Origin: Lewinellaceae bacterium
GTDB lineage: Bacteria; Bacteroidota; Bacteroidia; Chitinophagales; Saprospiraceae
Assembly (NCBI GenBank): GCA_016711435.1
Contig: JADJSY010000011.1
Coordinates: 124,001 to 188,000, forward strand
DNA: 64,000 bases
Direction of reading: 5' to 3'
The position numbers were made by a program, and so were the translations under genes. Below the pieces are notes generated by a model. It worked only from the letters and a program-made list of their open reading frames with translations, did not search any database and was not told where the DNA came from. Below, in pieces: positions 56,788 to 64,000 of this stretch (position 1 is its first letter; each line of letters starts with the position of its first letter).

Positions 56788-59493
56788 ATGCTTGTAAATA
56801 AATCTCATTACCTCACGCAATTGTGGCTGGTGCTGCTCTTTTGCAGCGCAACCATTTCCCTAGCAGCGCAAGGTCCTGTCGGTGGCTATAAAGAACTTAT
56901 TACCGCTAAAGGCATTGCAGTAGAAGATACCGTAGAAGGCATTGATTTACAGGTTATTACCATAGAACCTTCTGCCAATCACGGCAATGTCGACATTCAC
57001 TTGGTTGCTGCGGGAAGCAACGGTACGCCCAACCGGTATAGGGTGCATTACACCCCAAATCCCGGGTTTTATGAAATCGATACGTTTACATTGGAACTGA
57101 ACCAGTTTTTCACTTTTCCACACTTACACTACCTCGCATACCGGGTCGCTGTTTACCCTTCTCTGATAACGCTGAAAAACGATTACGCCACTACTTTTAT
57201 GGGCGTACCCATTACGGTGCATGTTTTGGGGAATGACCAATGTAATAATGGTCCGCTTACACTGTCTGATATTCCCGTGGTAAATCATGGAACGGCCGGC
57301 ATCAATGCCCAAAACCAGATCGTATTTTCACCCAAACCAGGATTCAGCGGTGTCGCACAGCTGAACTATGTGGCCTGCGATCCGTCGGGAAACTGCAAAA
57401 CAGGTCAGTTAAATATTGGCGTCCGGCCGGTCGGCCAACCCGGCAACACAATCCTTCCAGTCGCCACAGCGCAAAATATACCAACACAAATACCGCTGCA
57501 ATACAGCGGATATACCCTCATGCTACCGCCCGCGCACGGAAACGTACAAATAATCAGCGGACGTGCGTTCCGGTATACACCTGATGCCGGATATACCGGA
57601 GCCGACCCCTTCGTATTGCGCCGGGCGGTGAATAACACTGCCTACTTCCTGACGGTTGATATGAAGGTGTTGCAGACATCGCCTCAAAATAAAATGGCGG
57701 TGAACGATTATGTGTACACACCGGTCGGTACGCCGGTGAGTTTCAACGTGCGGCAAAACGATTTGGGCAACCTGAGCGTAACCCAATGGGGCGGCCCCAA
57801 CGCCGGGGGCAGCTTAATCAATACCACTTCCGACGGGCATGCCACCTTTATACCCGATCCCGATTTCACCGGGGCAGCGGTTTTTCAATATACCCTGGGC
57901 AATGGCATCGCCGATTATATTGAAACTGCGACCGTCAATGTAGTCGTCACCAACCTGAATCCGGCCTATGACACCTTCCGCCTGACAACACCCCGACAAA
58001 CGCCCTTCGTGGTGGAATACCCGATTCCTTATGCGACATTTGATTTTGAAATAAGCAGCCTGCCGGCACACGGCAACTGCCAGTTCTACCCGGGATATAG
58101 TTCGCAAATAGTTGATGGACAAACGGTTAGTGGAAATAATTTATTGATTTATTATCCGGATGAAGGATTCTGGGGTGAAGATATTTTTGAAATCAACTAC
58201 TGCCTTGCTGCGAACGCCCAGTGTAAAAATACCGTTATCAGAATGCAGGTAACCGAATCCGGCGACACCGGATCATCACATTGCTTGCAGGACTGTATTT
58301 GGCCGGGAGATGCCAATGCAGACGGTATTGTCAACAACAAAGACCTGCTAACACTCGGTTTTTGTATGGGTCAGAAAGGCCCCCAAAGGCCTGCAGGTTC
58401 CACCGGATGGTTTGCGCAGCAGGGAAATAACTGGTCGAACTCCTTTGTTCCGCTGCAAACCGATCTCAAAAACGCCGATGCCGATGGTAACGGCCATATC
58501 ACCGAGCTGGATGCCGATCCGATCCGGCAACACTACGGCCACACGGACAATCTGGTTCCGGCTTCTCCACTCATCAAAAAGGGATTGCCTTTTTTCTTTC
58601 ATTTACTCACACCAGGCGCTTCTGTAGGCGACCTCGTCGAAGTGGAAGTTTCGCTCGGCAGCCCCACCAATCCGGTCACCAACCTGTACGGCATGACATT
58701 CGATGCCGTACTGAGCTCCAATATCGTTGATTCCGCGTTTAAAATGGAGTATTACGACAACTCCTGGATCAACCTGAATTCGCCTTTCCTGTCGCTCAGT
58801 GTATCGCCGAACCCGGCACGGCTGGAAAGTGCCTTTACCCGCACGAACGGACAACCGGTAAGCGGTTATGGCGTAATCGGAAAATTCAGTTTTATCATTA
58901 TCGACATTGTGGATGTAGGCCGCCCCGACGATCTTTTGTTTTACAACCTTATACTTTCCAATTCTTCTGTCCAATGGGGCGACGGAGTAGTCACCAGCGG
59001 TTCCAGTGTCGACCTACAGATCCCCCTGGGCAACATCAATGAACGCGCAGCCCCCGCAGCGCCGATCAGCCAGATGCAAGTGTATCCTTCGCCTGCCCAC
59101 AGTATTATACAGGTGGATATGCCCCCCGGCGATCTGCTCCAATCCGTTGCATTGTTCGATCTGAACGGCCGCATGGTTCAACAAGTAACCGGCCTTTCCT
59201 CCCAGCGTACCACATTGGATGTCAGCCAGTTACCCAATGGACTTTATGTAGTAGTCGCACAAACGGCGCAGGGCACGGTGGTGCGGAAGGTTACGGTATT
59301 AGGAGGTGATGAGGTGAGAAGTGAGAATATCCCGTTTGGCGGCTCTGGTATTTTGGGATTTGTTTTTCAGGCCGTTAGTCGTGGGGTTAGTGTTGAGAGG
59401 CATCTTGTTAAAAGAGTTGGCATCAGTTCTTTAAACAAGATGCCACTCACCACCACTGAACAACAATCTACCCAAACACAAATCCAGGCCTGA
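56788..59493 (+). CDS. Large secreted T9SS protein with cadherin-like repeats and dockerin-like motif
   Basis: About 901 residues. Signal peptide to SLAAQ (start ATG 56788). Four or so repeats of the Ig/cadherin-like type (LKNDYATTFMGVPITVHVLG; MAVNDYVYTPVGTPVSFNVR) fill residues 100-490. A dockerin-like calcium pair follows: GDANADGIVNNKDLLTLGF and DADGNGHITELDAD. The T9SS domain runs MQVYPSPAHSIIQVDM to TVVRKVTVL. About 65 more residues after it (GGDEVRSENIPFGGSGILGF...) are coded by an intergenic inverted repeat, which is unusual because T9SS domains normally end the protein. Probably a surface or matrix protein. Confidence 0.85.
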   Translation: MLVNKSHYLTQLWLVLLFCSATISLAAQGPVGGYKELITAKGIAVEDTVEGIDLQVITIEPSANHGNVDIHLVAAGSNGTPNRYRVHYTPNPGFYEIDTFTLELNQFFTFPHLHYLAYRVAVYPSLITLKNDYATTFMGVPITVHVLGNDQCNNGPLTLSDIPVVNHGTAGINAQNQIVFSPKPGFSGVAQLNYVACDPSGNCKTGQLNIGVRPVGQPGNTILPVATAQNIPTQIPLQYSGYTLMLPPAHGNVQIISGRAFRYTPDAGYTGADPFVLRRAVNNTAYFLTVDMKVLQTSPQNKMAVNDYVYTPVGTPVSFNVRQNDLGNLSVTQWGGPNAGGSLINTTSDGHATFIPDPDFTGAAVFQYTLGNGIADYIETATVNVVVTNLNPAYDTFRLTTPRQTPFVVEYPIPYATFDFEISSLPAHGNCQFYPGYSSQIVDGQTVSGNNLLIYYPDEGFWGEDIFEINYCLAANAQCKNTVIRMQVTESGDTGSSHCLQDCIWPGDANADGIVNNKDLLTLGFCMGQKGPQRPAGSTGWFAQQGNNWSNSFVPLQTDLKNADADGNGHITELDADPIRQHYGHTDNLVPASPLIKKGLPFFFHLLTPGASVGDLVEVEVSLGSPTNPVTNLYGMTFDAVLSSNIVDSAFKMEYYDNSWINLNSPFLSLSVSPNPARLESAFTRTNGQPVSGYGVIGKFSFIIIDIVDVGRPDDLLFYNLILSNSSVQWGDGVVTSGSSVDLQIPLGNINERAAPAAPISQMQVYPSPAHSIIQVDMPPGDLLQSVALFDLNGRMVQQVTGLSSQRTTLDVSQLPNGLYVVVAQTAQGTVVRKVTVLGGDEVRSENIPFGGSGILGFVFQAVSRGVSVERHLVKRVGISSLNKMPLTTTEQQSTQTQIQA

Positions 59494-59545
59494 AAAACCA
59501 ATGCCAAGACCCAACAAACCGCCAAACGGGACGCCTCTCACCCTC
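59302..59545. repeat. ~240-bp inverted repeat invading the 3' end of the T9SS gene
   Basis: The left arm starts GAGGTGAGAAGTGAGAATAT (about 59312) and the right arm ends CTCACTTCTCACTTCTCACC near 59565. Matching inner words include CCCGTTTGGCGG / CCGCCAAACGGG and TTTTTCAGGCC / GGCCTGAAAAA. The core is a hairpin GGCATCTTGTTaAAAGA ... TTCTTTAAACAAGATGCC at about 59400-59443. The right arm contains the 58-bp word also found at 13986-14043. Confidence 0.75.
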
Positions 59546-59565
59546 TCACTTCTCACTTCTCACCT

Positions 59566-60174
59566 CTAAATCACCTGGTTTACCCCAAAAAACACCACCA
59601 GGTATATCCAGAGTATATCAAGAAAATGCCAATAGATCGTCAGAAGGCGCAATTTGAGGCGTTTTTCAGGATCGGAAAAATATACCAGCACGGTGACGGG
59701 GTCTATCATGCGTTTTTTAGCGGTACGATAAAAATGGTACAAAAACGGCAATCCTCCCACGACGTGAGCCAGGTGTACGATAGAAATGACGTACAAAAAT
59801 CCGGTGGTGGTAGAAGAATTGAGGAGAATATTATTGTTAAACAACCAGGCCCAGGCGACTGCCTGCATGACCATAAACAACAGCGACAGCCAGATGGTGT
59901 ATTTCAAATGCTGCTGGTATCCCGTGGTATCATCGCCGAGGTAACAGCGTTTGGCGCGTATCAGGGTATAACTGCTGCCCAGCAAAATAACCGTGTTCAG
60001 GAGAAACAGCAAAGGTAATTTTACCGGTGCAACCCCATTGGTGACACGGATGTAAATATAAGATACCGTGAGCGCCAGAAACAGGAACGTGAGGCCTGTC
60101 AGCAATATAAACAACTGCACGTTTTTGGGGTGAAACAGGAACTCATCCTGCTGTTGCGTTTTATTTTGCTCCAT
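59566..60174 (-). CDS. ctaE: Cytochrome c oxidase subunit III-like protein
   Basis: A 202-residue membrane protein with five helices, the short form of subunit III found in many Bacteroidota. The C-terminal TIYWHFLDILWIYLVVFF carries the family motif WHFxDxxW, and VHLAHVVGGL fits helix IV. It belongs to a heme-copper oxidase, the terminal step of aerobic respiration; the other subunits are not nearby. A TGATAAC element lies upstream of its ATG. With the uptake hydrogenase in the same region, electrons from H2 could reach this oxidase (inference). Confidence 0.88.
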   Translation of the reverse strand: MEQNKTQQQDEFLFHPKNVQLFILLTGLTFLFLALTVSYIYIRVTNGVAPVKLPLLFLLNTVILLGSSYTLIRAKRCYLGDDTTGYQQHLKYTIWLSLLFMVMQAVAWAWLFNNNILLNSSTTTGFLYVISIVHLAHVVGGLPFLYHFYRTAKKRMIDPVTVLVYFSDPEKRLKLRLLTIYWHFLDILWIYLVVFFGVNQVI

Positions 60175-60226
60175 CCGTTATTAGTTATCTGTTATTAGTT
60201 ATTGGTTCTCAGTGTTGATAACCAAG
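60175..60226 (-). repeat. TGATAAC leader element, copy 7
   Basis: Minus strand: TTATGCTTGGTTATCAACAC, TGAGAACCAATAACTAATAA units, ending at the subunit III ATG (60174). The dyad has one mismatch (TTATCA-ACAC-TGAGAA). Confidence 0.8.
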
Positions 60227-60663
60227 CATAATTAATCAAAAGGGATTTTGCCAAAAATGAAGTTAGTAAATATTGAGCTGAAAAGATGTAGGGAATAAGT
60301 TGAGAGGTTGATGCAATGGGTGAGCAACTTCGTAAAAATCGTGTTAGAGTAATGATATTTATGCTTTATATCAGTCTTTGGGCAAGCTCCGTACTCAGGC
60401 AAATAAGTTGAGCGAGGTAAAGAAGTCAGACAGTGAGCGCAAAAATCACTTTTGGTCTGATTTTGGGAGGACCTGCAATGACATCAGTTTTTCATAGCCA
60501 TATTGATGAGTTTGTCCTGTGAGAGGCATGAGAAGGTGGGACATGGCCTCCTCGGCTGCGAACCATTTTGGTCTGATTTTGAAGGTCTTGAGTTACCACC
60601 TCAAACCATCAAACCTTTCAAACACTGCTTCAAACCATCAAACCATTGGACTAAATTCCGCAA
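60227..60663. other. Gene-free gap with two GGTCTGATTTTG repeats
   Basis: No gene is supported. TTTTGGTCTGATTTTGGGAGG (from about 60448) recurs as TTTTGGTCTGATTTTGAAGG (from about 60568), about 120 bp apart. A CAAACCATCAAACC-type array (60599-60650) resembles text at 231-255 of the window. The gap separates divergent genes. Confidence 0.55.
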
Positions 60664-60714
60664 ATGCTTGATTATCCACACTGATAACCGATAACTAATA
60701 ACCGATACTACTTT
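60664..60714 (+). repeat. TGATAAC leader element, copy 8
   Basis: ATGCTTGATTATCCACACTG, ATAACCGATAACTAATAACC units, ending a few bases before the ATG at 60717. The dyad has one changed arm base (TTATCC-ACAC-TGATAA). Confidence 0.8.
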
Positions 60715-60716
60715 TA

Positions 60717-63700
60717 ATGAAACACGCATCCATCCTGTTTTTTGGTTTAATACTTTTTTTTGTCCGGCGCCTGCCAAAAAAAAGTAAGCGACGCTTTGGC
60801 TACAAAAGCAGCGCCGCACGACCTGTTTTTGATACAACGCTCCTATCCCGATCGCGATTTTGACGCGCAAGGCTGGCAAAAAGCCATGCGCCGCGCCCGG
60901 CAAACGGAGGCGGTACAGGAACGCGACAACAGCTGTTCCGGCACCCTGGCAGATTGGACGTTGCAAGGCCCCGCCAACATTGCAGGCCGCGTCAATACCT
61001 TAGCCGTCAAACCCGATCAGGAACAGACGCTCCTGGCTGGTTTCTCCGGCGGCGGCATCTTCAAAACAACCGATGCCGGCGTCAACTGGCGCCCTGTGTT
61101 CGATGAAAACCCCGAACTGTCTATCAGCGATATCACGTTCGACCCTTCCAACCCAAATGTGGTGTATGCAGGCACAGGCGATGCGAATATGCCCGCCTAC
61201 GTATTCAATGGTGAAGGCATCTATAAAAGTATAAACGCCGGCGAAACCTGGCAGTACCTGGGCTTGCAGCAGGCGGGTATTATCTCTAAAATTATCGTAC
61301 ATCCGGCCCAGCCGCAGGTGTTGTATGCCGCTACCATGGGCAATCCATATGTGCGCACCAATGAACGCGGCATTTACAAAAGTACCGACGGTGGCCAGAA
61401 TTGGCAAAACGTACTTTTTATCAGCAACCAGGCCGGTGCTTCCGATCTGGAAATGGATCCTTCCAACCCGCAAGTGCTGTACGCTTCGTTCTGGGATCGG
61501 ATCCGCAACAATTCGGAGTCTGTTATTTTCGGCGACCACGCCCGCATTTACAAAACTACCGATGGCGGCGCCAACTGGAACATGCTATCAAGCGGTTTGC
61601 CTGCCGGGAAAATGGGGCGAACCGCATTAGTGATTTCCGAACAAAATCCGCAAAAATTGTACGCACTGTATACGGACACCCTTTCCACCGTAGGCGGCAT
61701 TTACGTGACCACGAATAGCGGAAACACCTGGAACCCTGTCAGTATCAATGGATTGGGAAATGCTTATGCTAATTTCGGATGGTACTTCGGGAAAATCCTG
61801 CTGCACCCCGACAACGATGATGAATTGTATTTGCCTGCGGTACAACTGTGGCGAAAATCAGCCGTTTCCGGCAGTTGGGTCAGTGTCGGCGCCGGACATG
61901 CCGATGTCCACGACCTGATTTTTACCGGCACAGGCAGGCGATATGCCGGAAACGATGGCGGCGTATATTACCAGGACCCCGGGAACACCGCTTGGACACG
62001 CTGCAAAAACCTGCCGCTCACCCAGTTTTACCGTACTAATTTTAATCCGCACCAACCGGATACGTACTATGGAGGATCACAGGACAACGGCACCTGCAAG
62101 GGAAACGCACAGGGCATTAATAACTGGCAGAATGTCTTTGGAGGCGATGGTTTCCGTTCTGCTTTCCACCCCGAGGATGCGCAGATTTACTGGGTGGAAA
62201 CGCAAAACGGCGCTATTCACAAAACCGTCGACGGAGGTAGCAACTGGGAGGTGGGCCAGACCTGTCTGGGAACCGGCGACCGCTGCAACTGGGACACGCC
62301 TTATTTCCTGAGCCGCCACAATCCGGATAGGTTATTTGCCGGCACCTACCGGGTACACCAGAATGACTTCGGATCCTGGTCGCCCGCTTCCCCCGACCTG
62401 ACGGATGGCAATATCTACGGCGCTGCTTTTCATACCGTTTCCTGCGTGGAAGAGTCTCCCCTGATTCCGGAGAAATTATTTGCCGGCACCAGCGACGCCA
62501 ATGTCTGGCGGCGCGAACCGGCAAGCGCCTGGACGAATATCAGCAACGGATTGCCCAACCGTTATGTCACCTCCGTGCAAGGCTCCCCTACCCTGCCCCA
62601 ACGCATTTTTGTGACCCAATCAGGCTTCCGCGACAACGAATATATTCCGCATATCCACCGCTCTGACAACAATGGGCAAACCTGGATTGATATTACCGGC
62701 GACCTTCCTCAAATGCCGGTCAACGACCTGTTTGTCCGGCCCGGACACGCCGATTCCATGTTGTTTGCCGCCACCGATGCCGGGGTTTACTTCAGCCGGA
62801 ATGCCGGTGTTTCCTGGAGCAGACTGGGGCAAAACATTCCTTTTATTCCCGTATTCGATCTGGAAGAAAATCCTGTGCGCCGGCAACTGATTGCAGCGAC
62901 GTATGCCCGCGGCTTGTGGACTTTCCCGCTCGATTCCGTTTTGATTCCCGGCCCGGGAACTGAAATCGACCTCGCCGGCAATATGGGCGCTACCGGCAGC
63001 ATCTCGCTGTCCGGCGCCGGCCAGGCTATCAACGCCGAAGCGGACGGCTCTTTCAGTTTTGATGCGCAGCCGGGTTGCCAGGACTACACCCTGACCCCCT
63101 ATCGCAACGATAATCCGGTAAATGGCGTGACCACCTTCGACCTGGTGCTGATTTCCAAACATATCCTCGATCTCGAACCGCTCGATTCGCCTTATAAACG
63201 GATTGCCGCCGATGCCAACCGCTCCGGAGCCATTACAACTTTCGATATTGTGCAGTTGCGCAAACTGATCCTCGGTATCGATACGGCATTTATCGGCAAT
63301 ACTTCCTGGCGATTTGTGCCGGAAAATTTCATCTTTCCCAATCCGCTCGACCCATTTGCATCGGTTTTCCCGGAAAGCCTGCATGTAAGCGCTGAAAACA
63401 CCTCCCTCACCGATCTTGATTTTGTCGCGATCAAAACGGGAGACGTCAACCAGACTGCTTCTCCGTCATTGACCAATCCGGTAGAACAACGCAGTACACC
63501 CTTTCCCATTTTATTGACAGATCAATCATGGGAAGCCGGTGCAAGTGTAGTGGTCGGATGGAGCGCCGACCTGCAAGCATTGACTGCCCTGCAGTTTTCC
63601 ATCCGGTTCGACCCGAAAATCTTGACCTTTGAAAAAATAGAACCCCTGATGGAGGGGCTTACTTTGACAAATTTTGGAACAGATAAAGCAGAACAGGGCC

Positions 63701-64000
63701 TGATTTCGGTCAGTTTTGAAACGACTGGCGGCTGGGCGACTACCGGGACGAGCGCCCTGTTCGACCTTCATTTTACAGCCAGAAACAGCGGAACGCTTGC
63801 TGCCAACATACAGATGCACGACTGGCCGACTCCCGCGCTGGCTTACCGCCCGGATGGCGCCGCACTGCGCCCGGTGTTGTTGCAAAAACCGGAAAAAGAT
63901 ATTGCATTTGCCGCGCCGAATCCTTTTGGACGTTCGGGCTGCTGGCTGTATTATCCGGAAATAAAAAACAGCACGCTTGACTTACAAATTATTGATTATC
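60717..64000 (+). CDS. Large Asp-box (BNR) lipoprotein with dockerin- and cohesin-like parts, cut by the window edge
   Basis: About 1095 residues are visible; the frame is open to the right edge. A signal peptide (MKHASILFFGLIL) runs into a T run (60754-60761) where one extra T breaks the frame; removing it gives LSGACQKK, a lipobox. The body has at least eight Asp-boxes (KTTDAGVNW, KSINAGETW, KSTDGGQNW, KTTDGGANW, VTTNSGNTW, KTVDGGSNW, RSDNNGQTW, FSRNAGVSW), as in VPS10/sialidase-type propellers. Then a dockerin-like pair (FDLVLISKHILD ... DANRSGAITTFDIVQLRKLI), a cohesin-like stretch (ALQFSIRFDPKILTFEKIEP) and the start of a T9SS domain (AAPNPFGRSGCWLYY). Function unknown; a surface-bound binding or degradation protein is likely. 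Confidence 0.85.

Overview
The window looks like a chromosome segment of a free-living Bacteroidota bacterium, most like the Saprospiraceae. That placement is inference from gene content: secreted proteins with type IX secretion (T9SS) C-terminal domains, DUF4403 and CHAT/TPR proteins, Bacteroidota-type promoters (TTTG-N~20-TAnnTTTG) and start codons without clear Shine-Dalgarno sequences. No rRNA, tRNA, CRISPR array, phage or insertion sequence was seen.

Layout. 1-12.6 kb: housekeeping genes (RsmB-like RNA methyltransferase, two DinB proteins, sbcDC, a DUF4403 lipoprotein, a small membrane protein with its regulator, a KdgK-like sugar kinase, a lipoprotein, rarA). 12.8-19.5 kb: a CzcCBA-type metal efflux operon led by a small His-rich exported protein. 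19.5-25.4 kb: an orphan UPF0175 antitoxin with a deleted toxin, a membrane-anchored TPR-CHAT protein, a GC-rich gap and a VIT-domain T9SS protein. 25.5-41.2 kb: a [NiFe] uptake hydrogenase locus. 41.3-46.6 kb: two TetR regulators and two secreted esterases. 46.7-51.3 kb: an ABC exporter whose permease is fused to an M1 peptidase. 51.5-60.2 kb: GNAT, isoaspartyl peptidase, proC, two unknown genes, a dockerin-like T9SS protein and cytochrome oxidase subunit III. 60.7-64.0 kb: a large Asp-box lipoprotein that runs off the window.

The hydrogenase locus is built as two converging arms that meet at about 34.2 kb. The plus arm is hypB-hypF-hypC-hypD-hypE, an NHL protein, a nickel permease, a 71-residue protein and a bifunctional nuclease. 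The minus arm is hupS2, hupS1, hupL, maturation protease, a 103-residue protein, a TPR protein and hypA, preceded by two TetR genes. HupL and HupS resemble the cyanobacterial/Huc-type group 2a enzymes that consume low levels of H2. The hypB and hupS1 promoters share paired dyads (TTTAGAAA-N4-TTTCTAAA type) over the -33 region and the same -7 box TATCTTTG, so they look like one regulon. The small subunit is duplicated, and HypD lacks the segment that carries most of its Fe-S ligands.

The most unusual feature is the intergenic DNA. A ~55-bp element with the dyad TTATCA-N4-TGATAA occurs eight times, seven of them just upstream of a start codon. Other G-poor arrays of degenerate 7-10-base units also abut start or stop codons, often as arms of long hairpins, and some supply C-terminal codons to neighbouring proteins. 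At least ten genes carry one-base indels, nearly all in short homopolymers and several in conserved genes. I read these mainly as sequencing or assembly error, so the frameshifted genes below are given as full-length loci with the break marked.
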